From: Bacillota bacterium
GTDB taxonomy: Bacteria > Bacillota > Clostridia > Lachnospirales > Bianqueaceae
Length of the DNA stretch: 64,000 nucleotides
Assembly: GCA_017441925.1 (NCBI GenBank)
Contig: JAFRUE010000014.1
Coordinates: 62,001 to 126,000, forward strand
Direction: 5' to 3'
A program made the translations under genes and the position numbers. Of the stretch, positions 44,647 to 53,793 are shown in pieces. The number at the start of each line of letters is the position of its first letter. The first letter of the stretch is position 1. Below the pieces are notes generated by a model. It was not told the DNA's origin, did no database searches, and was given only the letters and a program-made list of their open reading frames with translations.

Positions 44647-45449
44647 TACAGGCGCTCCTTCTTCTCGATGTCGAGGAAGTACTTGTAGGTATCGACAGTC
44701 AGCTCACCGCAGGCCGCCTCATCGCAGGCAATGATCGCGCCGTTATGCATCTGCAGCGAAGAGCAGGTCCACTTCTGGCTCACGCCGCCCTCGACCGTCG
44801 CAGCCAGCGCCCGCGCCTTGTTGTGGCCATTGATCAGGATCATGACTTCCTTGGAATCCATGACGGTACCAACGCCGACAGAAAGAGCCTGCGCTGGTAC
44901 AGCTTCCGGATCATTGCCGAAGAAACGGCTGTTAACGATACGGGTGTCGGTGGTCAGATTGCGGACTCCGGTACGGGAGGTCAGTGAGGTATAGGGTTCG
45001 TTGAAGGCGATGTGACCATCCACACCGATGCCGCCCATGAACAGGTCAATACCGCCGTAAGAAGCGATCTTCTCCTCATAACGGGCGCACTCACCCTCCG
45101 GATCATCGGTCATGCCGTTGAGGATGTTGATATTCTCCGGCTTCATGTCGACCAGATGGTTGAAGAAATTGTCATGCATGAAATACCAGTAGCTCTGGTC
45201 ATGCTCGTGGGGCAGCCCCAGATACTCGTCCATGTTGAAGGAAACAACATTGGCAAAGCTCAGCTCACCGGCCTGATTCATGCGCGCCAGCTCCTTGTAG
45301 ACACCGATCGGGCTCGATCCGGTGGGAAGGCCCAGGATAAAGGGACGATCCGCCTCCGGTCCCGCATTGTGCGCCTTGATCTTACCGGCAATATAATTTG
45401 CAGCCCATTTGCACATATTGTCATAGTTTTCCTGAATAACAACTCTCAT
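44646..45449 (-). CDS. nagB: Glucosamine-6-phosphate deaminase/isomerase NagB
   Basis: The 267-residue enzyme is of the E. coli length class. Active-site elements: [23 protein letters not shown] (D72 equivalent), [14 protein letters not shown] (D141, H143, E148 equivalents) and [10 protein letters not shown]. NagB interconverts GlcN6P with fructose-6-phosphate plus ammonia; it normally degrades. Here the gene follows a glmS ribozyme and precedes GlcN1P-forming genes, suggesting the reverse, biosynthetic direction. Residues of the E. coli GlcNAc6P allosteric site differ: SSLASRTRIK becomes [10 protein letters not shown], so the arginine and lysine that bind the activator are replaced by Gly and Arg. 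RBS GAGGAGGAT. Confidence 0.92.
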   Translation of the reverse strand: MRVVIQENYDNMCKWAANYIAGKIKAHNAGPEADRPFILGLPTGSSPIGVYKELARMNQAGELSFANVVSFNMDEYLGLPHEHDQSYWYFMHDNFFNHLVDMKPENINILNGMTDDPEGECARYEEKIASYGGIDLFMGGIGVDGHIAFNEPYTSLTSRTGVRNLTTDTRIVNSRFFGNDPEAVPAQALSVGVGTVMDSKEVMILINGHNKARALAATVEGGVSQKWTCSSLQMHNGAIIACDEAACGELTVDTYKYFLDIEKKERL

Positions 45450-45593
45450 TTTATAGATCCTCCTCTTGATGTCATAATAAGATCGGCTTCGAGTCCGGGG
45501 CCGACCAGATAAGCCCAGCTAAAGCCAGTTAAACTGTCCCTTATCGAAGCTTGTGATGAAGCCGCGCTCTATCGCGGTTCTCGATTAGGTCAA

Positions 45594-45721
45594 AGAGGAG
45601 TTCTGTTACAGTTTTGATTCTGCTTTTTGTCTCTCTTCTGACGACTCCTAAAGCCGTGGCAGCATCCGCCGAGTCTTCCGACAACTGCCATCCCTCGTCA
45701 CCCTGTTACGGGCCTGGCGCT
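45594..45721 (-). ncRNA. glmS ribozyme (GlcN6P-responsive self-cleaving RNA) in the nagB leader
   Basis: On the minus strand the RNA shows the conserved core in order: cleavage context A/GCGCCAG (A at 45721, G1 at 45720), the short P1 hairpin CCC-GTAACA-GGG, then TGACGAGG, a P2 stem GGCAG...CTGCC enclosing TGTCGGAAGACTCGGCGGATG, and CACGGCTTTAGG. A long-range stem AGGAGT/ACTCCT encloses the P3/P4 part (45594-45658). This matches the Bacillus glmS ribozyme landmark by landmark (AGCGCC, TGACGAGG, TCGGCGGATGC, CGGC). Cleavage is activated by GlcN6P and destroys the message. It lies ~145 bases before the nagB start codon. A CCGCG/CGCGG hairpin follows at about 45571-45586. Confidence 0.93.
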
Positions 45722-45836
45722 AACAGCTCTTCCTGTTTAACTCTGCCTCCTTGCGAGAACGGGCTGTTTTACTGAGATGATGTCCTGCACAAAACAGGAG
45801 CCCATATGGTGTGTAATAAAAACATAAACAATATAA

Positions 45837-45865
45837 ATTATACTATGATAATAAAGAAAATGCAA
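45837..45865 (-). promoter_or_regulatory. Strong promoter of the ribozyme-nagB-glmM operon
   Basis: Minus strand TTGCAT (45860-45865), 17-bp spacer, TATAAT (45837-45842). The predicted leader is ~380 bases, the first ~110 of them ahead of the ribozyme cleavage site. Confidence 0.82.
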
Positions 45866-46065
45866 CTTGTATTTGCAATATCTATTACCGATACAACAGC
45901 TTGCATAATAGATAAAGACTATTACAAATAAGATTTCAGAAGATATTTACTGATACCGCCCCAAATATGCATGTGTGGTTGACAAATGGTCTTTTTTATG
46001 ATAAAAAGTATTATGGTTGTATAAGATATGTTTATTTTTACGCATTCGCAGATTGATTATTCCGG
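45866..46065. other. AT-rich spacer with no gene seen
   Basis: Low-GC interval between the nagB promoter and an IS21-derived remnant. I find no reading frame, terminator or repeat worth calling. Confidence 0.5.
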
Positions 46066-46336
46066 AGTGTTTTGAGCCACCTGTCCGGAATTTGAGAGCC
46101 ACCATTCCGGGGCTTTAGAGCCACCCGCCAGCAGTTTATTCCACGGTGCTCTTGACATGAGCCTCCATCGCTCATGATTCTCTGGCAAAGCGGCAAACAG
46201 GCGCTTTGGAGCCATTTGCCAAGGCAATAAGCCTATCATGAGCTACTCATGTAAAGAGCCTTTCGCGGCATAAAGCTGCTGGCTCTCAAAGTCCGGAACT
46301 GTGGCTCCGTTCATACCGGACAGGTGGCTCTTCAGC
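46066..46336. mobile_element. Internally deleted IS21-type element (MITE-like, ~270 bp)
   Basis: Both ends carry IS21-style multiple repeats based on GAGCCACC and TCCGG. The left end from about 46068 reads TGTTTTGAGCCACCTGTCCG and continues GAGAGCCACCATTCCGG. The right end, on the minus strand from about 46336, reads GAGCCACCTGTCCGG and GAGAGCCAGCAG. The ~140-bp middle has no transposase; its only frame (46057-46239, minus) is made of end repeats. It is a non-autonomous derivative. The target duplication is not obvious. Confidence 0.7.
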
Positions 46337-46420
46337 GTCGTAATAATCACGCAGATCTCAAGTATATTGCATATTACGTAAAAATTACTATTGTTCAATA
46401 TGGAGTAAAATAGTGAAACC

Positions 46421-47917
46421 ATGGCATTTACAACACAAACTTTCATTTTCATCTTTTTCCCACAGAGCATTGCTTTATACTATGTCTGCTATCTTTTGCA
46501 ATCAAAGAGTATCTTTGCTCCTTTATTCAAAAAGTACCGAATATGTGATCTGCTGATTATTGGAATCAGTGCATATTTCTATTTATGGGCATGCTTTGAT
46601 GACATCTTTCGCTTTGTGTCCTATATTCTCCTAATCTGGGTATTAGGCAAAATTATCGAATCGATTCATCTAAAGCATTATTCATTTATTATAGAAAGAA
46701 GAGATGAACCTAATTCAAAGAAACACGTTCCCCTCTCTCTCTTTATCTTGTTTTTCTCCTTAGCTCTTATAGTTTTCATACTGCTTCATTTTAAGTATAC
46801 TGCGCTTCTTCTAAGAGTATGGAACTATCTTTTTAAAGACACTATTACAGCAAAGTCGTACTTAGCTCCCTTAGGAATTTCCTTCATCACATTTTCATCC
46901 ATTTCCTATCTGGTAGATATTTATAAAGAGAGGGCCAAAGCGGGAAGTCTTATTGACTGTACCTTATATCTTCTTTTCTTTCCAAAAGTCGTATCTGGTC
47001 CAATTGTGTTATGGCGAGACTTTGCAAATCAGATCGAAGATAGAAAGGTAAGTCTTGACTTAAGCATTACTGGCGCAAATAGAATCATGATCGGTTTTGC
47101 CAAAAAGCTGATCCTAGCAGATACTTTTGGGGCCTGTATAGCATCTGCAACCGGTTCCATAGATATAGCTACTTCCTGGGGCATTGCTTTATTGTATATG
47201 CTTCAGATATATTATGATTTTTCCGGTTATTCTGATATAGCTATTGGGCTTTCAAACATGCTAGGCTTCTCTTTCTCTGAGAATTTTAACTTTCCCTACT
47301 TGTCATTGTCCATTACAGAGTTTTGGCGGCGCTGGCATATCTCTTTGGGGAAATGGTTCCGTGAATATATCTATTTCCCACTAGGAGGCAATCGAAGGGG
47401 AAAGGTTAGAACGCTCCTGAATGTTGGAATTGTATTTCTATTAACAGGGTTATGGCATGGAGCTGGATGGACATACATGTTATGGGGTATTATCAATGGG
47501 CTTTGTAATATACTCGAAAAACTAGTATTTGATAAATCCTGGTATAAAAGAACGCCTAACTGTATTAAATGGTTTGTAACCATGTTCATTACATATTTTT
47601 GTTGGGAGTTGTTCCGTTTCAACAGCATAACATCTTGTATACAATGGCTAAAAGTTATGTTTGGTATAATAAAGCACTCTGATATTCCATATTCTTGGAT
47701 GTATTATTTTGACACACGCATGGTTATCCTCACGATTATCGCAATAGTGAGTGCTACTCTATTCGGTTTGCCAAAAGTTCAGCAATTCTTTCAAACCATC
47801 ATTCGAAAGCCTTATGGATATGCTATCCAGCAAGTATTGTTTATTGTTCTGTTTATCATTGCATGTCTCTTTATGGTAAACTCCACCTATAGTCCATTCA
47901 TTTATTTCCAGTACTAA
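46421..47917 (+). CDS. MBOAT-family O-acyltransferase (AlgI/DltB type)
   Basis: The 498-residue membrane protein has ~11 helices and the MBOAT landmarks YLAPLGISFITFSSISYLVD, FFPKVVSGPIVLWRDF, YYDFSGYSDIAIGLSNMLGF, FWRRWHISLGKWFREYIYFPLGG and the catalytic histidine in LTGLWHGAGWTYMLWG. It takes acyl (usually acetyl) groups from the cytoplasm and passes them across the membrane for O-acetylation of a polysaccharide. The AlgX-like gene 15 bp downstream is its likely partner. Start context is weak (GGAG is 15 bases away). Confidence 0.92.
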   Translation: MAFTTQTFIFIFFPQSIALYYVCYLLQSKSIFAPLFKKYRICDLLIIGISAYFYLWACFDDIFRFVSYILLIWVLGKIIESIHLKHYSFIIERRDEPNSKKHVPLSLFILFFSLALIVFILLHFKYTALLLRVWNYLFKDTITAKSYLAPLGISFITFSSISYLVDIYKERAKAGSLIDCTLYLLFFPKVVSGPIVLWRDFANQIEDRKVSLDLSITGANRIMIGFAKKLILADTFGACIASATGSIDIATSWGIALLYMLQIYYDFSGYSDIAIGLSNMLGFSFSENFNFPYLSLSITEFWRRWHISLGKWFREYIYFPLGGNRRGKVRTLLNVGIVFLLTGLWHGAGWTYMLWGIINGLCNILEKLVFDKSWYKRTPNCIKWFVTMFITYFCWELFRFNSITSCIQWLKVMFGIIKHSDIPYSWMYYFDTRMVILTIIAIVSATLFGLPKVQQFFQTIIRKPYGYAIQQVLFIVLFIIACLFMVNSTYSPFIYFQY

Positions 47918-47932
47918 CAAGGAGAATCTAAT

Positions 47933-49357
47933 ATGAAAGCGATCAAAATCATCTCACTGATATTGTTTGCAGTCATCGTAACTGTTCCTCTTTGTTTCTT
48001 CAATACTCAATCAAATGCAGCATCAGAAATAGATAATCGTATGCTAACAGAGAATCCCTTTACACTTGAAGGAGATCTGACCGATAATCTCCAGAATTAT
48101 GTAAACGATCGAATTGGTTTCAGGGACGAGATGATCACAGCTTATACCATTCTAAACGATCGAGTGTTTCATAAGATGGTACACCCCAGCTATACTTATG
48201 GCAAAAACGGATATGTATTCGGTGCAGGTATTACAACAAAAAACACCTTCAGCGATTATCATATCGCATTTGCTGATATGATAGCTCAAATTCAAGAATA
48301 CTGTAATGACCGCGGAGTGCCTTTTCTGTTTGTTTTCAATCCCGCTAAACCCGCCGTGTACCAAGATAAAATTGCAAACGGAATCAATTACAATCGAGAA
48401 TGGGTCGATCTCTTATTCAAAGAATTGGATAAACGCAGTATCTATTATTTAGATAATACTGAATCTCTAGCTCAATTAAGAAAAGAAGGTATCGAAGGTT
48501 TTAATACAATGTATGACGCAAACCATTGGAATGATCTTGGAGCATTCTATGGAACACGCTCAATGCTAGATCGCTTAAGTAAAGTGTGTGATAGTGTTCA
48601 CATTAATTCTTTAGATGAATTTAATGTCTCAGAGATATTACAAACATCTTTGTTGGTCTCAAAATTTCCCATCCATGAATACGTTCCCAAACTTGATCTG
48701 AAGATCTCTGCAAAGAGGCTTCGCGACAACTATTATTCCGAAATCAAGCTAAATGAATCCTATAAAACTTTTGGCTACTTTATAAACAATTCCGAAGAGG
48801 TCAAAGATACCCCCAAAGCACTTGTTTTTCAAGGAAGCTATATGAACAGTTATGGAGCTAAGTACCTTATTAACGCATTTAAGGAATACATATATGTCCA
48901 TGACTACCAGAATGTACTTGATTTTGCTTATTATTATAATATTTTCCAGCCCGATTGCGTTATCTTTGAAGTAGCTGAATATACTTTTTTAGATAAGTAT
49001 TTTAGTCTCAAAGGAATGCAAGAATTTAAGCTAAATCCGGTTTTATCTACTTTTGAGGAAGTCATGAATACTGTTCCCGTAGATTACAGTAACAGTATTT
49101 CTATTGAAGAAGGAGAATCTCTAACCAAGATCATCTGGCATACAGATCAAACTTATCCATATGTTTGGCTTGAACTAGATTCTATTTATGATATGCAAAA
49201 AAATGATGAGGGCTATGAGACAACTATTGAAACCACACAATATGAGGAGTCAAATAGTTCAATCATAATCCATGTATATCGTGACGATGAATTGTATCCA
49301 TATAAGACGGTACCGTACAGAAAATCGTATTCAATACAATTGACAAAGTCTAAATAA
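47933..49357 (+). CDS. AlgX/AlgJ-like SGNH-type acetyltransferase partner
   Basis: The 474-residue protein has an N-terminal signal anchor (residues 5-27) and an extracytoplasmic SGNH-hydrolase-like domain. Landmarks: NRMLTENPFTLEG and YVNDRIGFRDEMITAY (as in AlgJ/AlgX/DHHW proteins), the Asp-His pair in MYDANHWNDLGAFYGTRSM, and the serine region VFQGSYMNSYG. These proteins receive acetyl groups from MBOAT partners and add them to polysaccharide sugars. The C-terminal ~90 residues look like a beta-sandwich, perhaps carbohydrate binding. RBS AAGGAG. Confidence 0.85.
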   Translation: MKAIKIISLILFAVIVTVPLCFFNTQSNAASEIDNRMLTENPFTLEGDLTDNLQNYVNDRIGFRDEMITAYTILNDRVFHKMVHPSYTYGKNGYVFGAGITTKNTFSDYHIAFADMIAQIQEYCNDRGVPFLFVFNPAKPAVYQDKIANGINYNREWVDLLFKELDKRSIYYLDNTESLAQLRKEGIEGFNTMYDANHWNDLGAFYGTRSMLDRLSKVCDSVHINSLDEFNVSEILQTSLLVSKFPIHEYVPKLDLKISAKRLRDNYYSEIKLNESYKTFGYFINNSEEVKDTPKALVFQGSYMNSYGAKYLINAFKEYIYVHDYQNVLDFAYYYNIFQPDCVIFEVAEYTFLDKYFSLKGMQEFKLNPVLSTFEEVMNTVPVDYSNSISIEEGESLTKIIWHTDQTYPYVWLELDSIYDMQKNDEGYETTIETTQYEESNSSIIIHVYRDDELYPYKTVPYRKSYSIQLTKSK

Positions 49358-49450
49358 TCGATAATCCTAATTCTTCACATTGGTTATTCCAAGTCTTCAG
49401 GTGGCTCCACCACAGGAATAATCAACATAAAAACGATATCTGCAAATATT

Positions 49451-49513
49451 ATTCCGACTAAATTTGGTTCTTATCTCCCGACACTATGTGGTTATTTGCT
49501 CCCGACCCGAACA
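49451..49513. repeat. Orphan IS21-type end, inverted relative of 36611-36672
   Basis: Read on the minus strand it starts TGTTCGGGTCGGGAGCAA and has the same GTCGGGA repeats as 36611-36672. Its outer TG lies exactly where the IS256-type transposase frame breaks off, so an IS inserted there and most of it was later lost. Confidence 0.6.
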
Positions 49514-49787
49514 ATATCTTTGACGATAGCACTCAATGGTGGCGGTTTCAAAGGGAATCCCTTTGAGCTTGGGCACATGAAATATAACATCACCAGATAT
49601 GGTAATGATACAATCGTAGTGATCAAAACGATATCCTTGCCGATTGCTGGAACGCTCATTTCTTTGGGCATTGACCAGTTCATCCACTTCATGGTTAAGC
49701 AACTCGTTTAAGGTCTCTTCGACAGAATTCCTTTCAAGATCTTTGAGTTCACCCATTATGGTGAATATTCCGTCTTGAAAGTACCGG
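49503..49787 (-). pseudogene. IS256-type (mutator) transposase remnant, split and truncated
   Basis: The fragment reads YFQDGIFTIMGELKDLERNS, ELLNHEVDELVNAQRNERSS and NRQGYRFDHYDCIITISGDV...VPKLKG, the N-terminal part of mutator/IS256 transposases. It stops after IECYRQRY at the orphan IS end. Its first codons lie on the far side of the IS21 element: ATG 55046 (GGAGG upstream) reads TESIIQLYEVAIMSI to about 54997. A perfect palindrome GTAGACCATGTCTAC lies at 55101. No DDE catalytic part remains. Confidence 0.75.
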
Positions 49788-49871
49788 GATATCGCGCCAG
49801 CGGTACCATTGATCCGCGACAATGATACCGCTGATCCGCGACTGGATACCGAAAGTATCCATCATTCAACA

Positions 49872-50618
49872 TTAATCCGATTTACGTGTTAACAGAGCAC
49901 GCATATTTACTCTCCCCAAATCGACAGTGTCAGCATTATGAACAATACGATCCATGATCGCGTCTGCCATTACGCCGCCTCCCAGACGGGGATGCCATTC
50001 CGCCTGTTTGTACTGAGTACAGAAAACAGTCGGATGAAGATCGTAACGAACTTCGAAAATCTCCAGAAGATATTTCACCTCTACTTCCGATGGGATCTCT
50101 ACCAGCCACTCATCGACAATCAGCAGATGATAGCTACTGTACCGCTTGATAAGTTTGCTGATCCCGGATCCGGTGTGTGTGGCGAGATTAAACTCCTCTA
50201 AAAGCATCGGCAGCCGGATATAGCGAGCCTTGTGCAGCCTCCTGCAGGCTTCTTTGGCAATGGCACAGGCCAGAAAAGTTTTACCTGCGCCGGCGTAGCC
50301 ATTGATGATGATATTTCGAGCATCCATGAAGTAAGATTCAGAAGATAGAGCAAGCATGCGGTTTTTACTGAGGCCGCGCGGTTCAAGGATGAGAGTGTTG
50401 ATATCGGCAGTCGGATACCTAAGTTTTGCTCCCTTTATCAGACGTTTGGCTCGATTGCTGTTGGTTCGATGATACAATTCATCAAGGACCAGAGAGAGGC
50501 GGTCATCGAAAGACATCTGAGCATAGACATCCGGACGCCCATCCTGGTCATCTAAAATGTCAATCAATTCATTCAACTTGAGTTCGCGTATCTTACGACG
50601 TGATTCTTCATTAAGCAT
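49872..50618 (-). CDS. istB: IS21 helper ATPase IstB (element 2)
   Basis: Start at ATG 50618 (GGAGGTGATTCCG upstream) overlaps the istA stop by 8 bp, as in other IS21 elements. The 248-residue AAA+ ATPase has Walker A GYAGAGKT and Walker B LLIVDEW, with the conserved ADAIMDRIVHNADTVDL near the end. It should help target selection by IstA. It looks intact, but its istA is interrupted. Confidence 0.92.
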   Translation of the reverse strand: MLNEESRRKIRELKLNELIDILDDQDGRPDVYAQMSFDDRLSLVLDELYHRTNSNRAKRLIKGAKLRYPTADINTLILEPRGLSKNRMLALSSESYFMDARNIIINGYAGAGKTFLACAIAKEACRRLHKARYIRLPMLLEEFNLATHTGSGISKLIKRYSSYHLLIVDEWLVEIPSEVEVKYLLEIFEVRYDLHPTVFCTQYKQAEWHPRLGGGVMADAIMDRIVHNADTVDLGRVNMRALLTRKSD

Positions 50619-52075
50619 CGGAATCACCTCCGTAGTAGGCGGCACCTCTTATAAAAGCACCTCCATCAGCTTCTGTCAGCCTGTTTTCCCTCGGTACAGA
50701 CTCCTGTTCCTTACGGACAATGTCCTGATTATGAATCAGGATGGACTGGATTAGGCGGTAGCGAGGGGAGGAAGCACTTTCGAGGGCAATGCGGCAGGCA
50801 GTTTCAAAACGTTCCTTCGTGTAGCCTTTGGAGAGCCTGAGGATGGCCAAGGCCGCATTATAACCCTGTTCCTTGATCTTTACACTGCGGAATACCCTGG
50901 CAATAACTTCGTTGGTATTCGGGCCGATCGTGGCAGCCCAGGAAAGCATCCTGACATCATTCATTTCGGGTTCATTGAAGTAATCCGGCATATGTGACGG
51001 TTCTGTTCGATAGCGGTTCTCGACATACGCCGGGAAAGCAGGGTGTGAGGCTATCCGCTGGTGGTCATAGTAGATTTCGACGATCTTTTCTGTGTAACGG
51101 ATATCTACGTACTTTCCACGGTAAGTATACGGAACAGAATAGTAATTCTTCTTCAATGTCGCATGACAGTTCGGATAGACCTTTCTATGGTATTCCCAGG
51201 AAGCCATCTCATAAGGGAGTGCTGGAAGAGGACGAAGATAGGAAACTTCTTCTTTCCAAATTTCCAGGCGGCTTCCTGCACGCTTTTCAAACGGAGCCGC
51301 ATTATAGACCTTCAATGCGTCACTGACGGCCTTCTTCAGACTTGGAAAGTCGTGGAAGGTACGATTCCTGAGCTTCGCGATGATCGCTGTGGCAATGTTT
51401 CCGACAGTATTCTCCGCGCCGGATTTCTGCTTTGGCTTTCTGATTCCAGCAGGCATAATCGCTGTAATGTAATGGTTTCCCATTGCTTCATAGGCATCCG
51501 TGAGAATGATCTCACCATCCTTGGGATGCTTGACAACTCCGGTCTTGAGATTGTCACAAATAGTCCTGATAGGAACACCGCCGAAGAACTCATACATATG
51601 GATGTGACATCTGATCCATGTATCCATCTTCATGTCAAGGGTCGGTTCAACGTAGGCATACCTGCTATAAGATAGACAGGATACGAAGAGATATACTCTT
51701 ATTTCTTCTCCATCAGCTTTGACGATCTTCATCGTAGGACCACTCCAGTCCACTTCACAGCGCTGACCGGGTTTATGCTCATAATGAGCACTGATAGCAG
51801 CCTCGTTGCAATACTTGTTGTAATCGTCGTTAAACTTTGTCTTTCCTACAGGGATGTTACCTTTGGCTAGAGCTTTATCCCTGTACTCTTCCCACAGAAG
51901 CTGCTGTGTTACACCGACTTTCTTGAGTTCTTCATGAACATACTCATAGTCAGGTAGCTCGTAGATTTGATCTGCCGAAAGTTTTTCCGGAAAGAAAAGG
52001 CGATACGCCTCTTCAGATGACATCTCTCGAAGATCGTCAGTTGTTACATTCAGTTCCCTGGCTGTTTTAAGCACC
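50611..52075 (-). pseudogene. istA: istA transposase of element 2, interrupted near its 5' end by element 1
   Basis: This is the main part (~485 codons, GTG CTT AAA ACA start as seen in frame). It has a DDE core with EVDWSGPTM, TICDNLKTG and KSGAENTVGNI. The first 38 codons are at 54707-54823 on the same strand: ATG 54823, MAKRINVKLIMELSAGG and a helix-turn-helix KTSVSLVL. The two pieces join exactly at VL codons when element 1 and one copy of AAGCACC are removed. The gene is therefore inactive as a single unit. Confidence 0.9.
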
Positions 52076-52245
52076 TGAGTATTCCGGGTCAGGTAGAAGC
52101 GCCTGTCCGGATTTTGGAAAGCGCCGTTCCGGTTTAATGGAAAGCGCTACTCTTCAAATGAAATAACAAATCGACTTGTCATTTCGGACCACATATAATG
52201 TATTTATGCGCTGCTAAAGCGTAAATACACTAAGGAGGTCCAGAG

Positions 52246-53793
52246 ATGACCAAGTATCGAGAAATCATCCGGCTAACAAGCCTTGGATGCTCTCAGCGCA
52301 GCATCGTAGCCAGCTTAAATGTTGCGTTCAAAACGGTCGTTAACGTCCAGAAGCGTGCAAGTGAGTTAAATCTCTCATGGCCGCTTGAAAACAGTTTAAC
52401 TGACCGTGAGCTGGCAAAGCTCATGTTCCCGAAGGAACTGACATCTTCTCAGAAGAAGATGCCAAACTATGACTACATCCGTGAAGAGCTCCGCCGCAAT
52501 GGCGTAAGTAAAAAGCTCTTATGGATGGAGTATCTGGAGGAATGTCGCTTAAACGGCGACGATCCTCTGATGTATTCGCAGTTCTGCTACTACATCCAGG
52601 AGGATGAGCAGAGACGCAGAGCAACCATGCACATTCCCAGAAAGCCCGGTGAACAGGCTGAGGTCGACTGGGCCGGAGATCCGGCTCAGATCATCGATCC
52701 GGATACCGGAGAGATGATCGATGCGTGGTTGTTCGTAGGCGTAATGACCTACAGTCAATATACTTATGTCGAAGCATTCGTAAATGAGCAGCAAAGGGCG
52801 TGGATCACAGCCCATAATCACATGCTCGAATACTTCGGCGGCGTTCCGAGAATAATCGTCCCGGATAACGCAGCAACTGCAGTAGACCGCAAGCAGAGCA
52901 ACTGGTATACTCCGACGCTTAATGCAACATACCATGAATGGGCAGAGCATTACAACACGGCGATAATACCAGCCAGAGTGCGCCGGCCCAAAGACAAACC
53001 AAATGCTGAAGGGTCTGTCGGAAACATATCCACATGGATAACCGCAGCGCTTCGCAACGAGCAGTTCTTCTCAATATCTGAACTGAACCAGGCCATCAAG
53101 GTTAAACTCAAAGCCTTCAATGCCAGGCCTTTTCAGAAAAAAGAAGGCAGCAGGCTTAGTTTGTTTCTTGGGGAAGAAAAGCCATTACTGGCACCGTTGC
53201 CTGCTACCTCTTATGAACTTGCAACTTTCAAACAAGCTACAGTTCAGTTTAATTATCACATCGCAGTAGACAGGATGTACTACTCGGTGCCTTATCAGTA
53301 TATCAGAAATAAGGTCGATGTGCGAATAACAGATACAACGGTCGAGATATTTATCGGCCATGAGCGTATCGCCTCTCACAGACGCCTTTACGGGCGTCCT
53401 GGGCAGTATTCCACTGTAATGGAACACATGCCGCCGGATCATCAGAAGTTCCTTGAATGGAACGGAGATCGGTTCCGTGAGTGGTCAAAACGTATAGGAC
53501 CAAATACATACGGTGTTGTAGATAAACTCCTCACCTCCTCAAGGGTGGAACAACAGCAGTACAGGGCTTGCATGGGGCTTTTAAAGCTCGCTGACAGGTA
53601 TTCAGAAAAGAAGCTTGAAGCTTCCTGTAAAAAGGCTCTGAAATACTCAAACTCACCCAGCTACAAAAGCATTCAGAACATCATCGTGAACCTGAAGGAA
53701 GAAGACATTCAGACTTCGGAGCCTAAGACAAGTTCTGACTCGTATGGCATCACTCGCGGTGCCAGCTACTATGGAGGACACCGGAATGACTAA
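52246..53793 (+). CDS. istA: IS21 transposase IstA (element 1)
   Basis: The 515-residue transposase has an N-terminal helix-turn-helix (RLTSLGCSQRSIVASLNVAF) and the DDE triad in AEVDWAGDPAQ, IIVPDNAATAV and KPNAEGSVGNI. A C-terminal DNA-binding beta region follows (FNYHIAVDRMYYSVPYQYI). It appears complete, with AAGGAGG before the ATG. It cuts and joins the element with IstB. Confidence 0.95.
   Translation: MTKYREIIRLTSLGCSQRSIVASLNVAFKTVVNVQKRASELNLSWPLENSLTDRELAKLMFPKELTSSQKKMPNYDYIREELRRNGVSKKLLWMEYLEECRLNGDDPLMYSQFCYYIQEDEQRRRATMHIPRKPGEQAEVDWAGDPAQIIDPDTGEMIDAWLFVGVMTYSQYTYVEAFVNEQQRAWITAHNHMLEYFGGVPRIIVPDNAATAVDRKQSNWYTPTLNATYHEWAEHYNTAIIPARVRRPKDKPNAEGSVGNISTWITAALRNEQFFSISELNQAIKVKLKAFNARPFQKKEGSRLSLFLGEEKPLLAPLPATSYELATFKQATVQFNYHIAVDRMYYSVPYQYIRNKVDVRITDTTVEIFIGHERIASHRRLYGRPGQYSTVMEHMPPDHQKFLEWNGDRFREWSKRIGPNTYGVVDKLLTSSRVEQQQYRACMGLLKLADRYSEKKLEASCKKALKYSNSPSYKSIQNIIVNLKEEDIQTSEPKTSSDSYGITRGASYYGGHRND

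Noticed and set aside
42994..44688. Open frame (564 codons) on the plus strand opposite glmM and the acetyltransferase
   Set aside because: Antisense shadow; it crosses two coupled, well-supported genes.
46057..46239. 60-codon frame in the IS21-derived remnant
   Set aside because: Its codons are made of the IS end repeats themselves, so it is not an independent gene.
36611..49513. A single 12.9-kb transposon bounded by the inverted GTCGGGA ends
   Set aside because: It would include housekeeping-type glmM/nagB genes, no transposase for these ends is present, and no target duplication could be seen; kept only as an observation.
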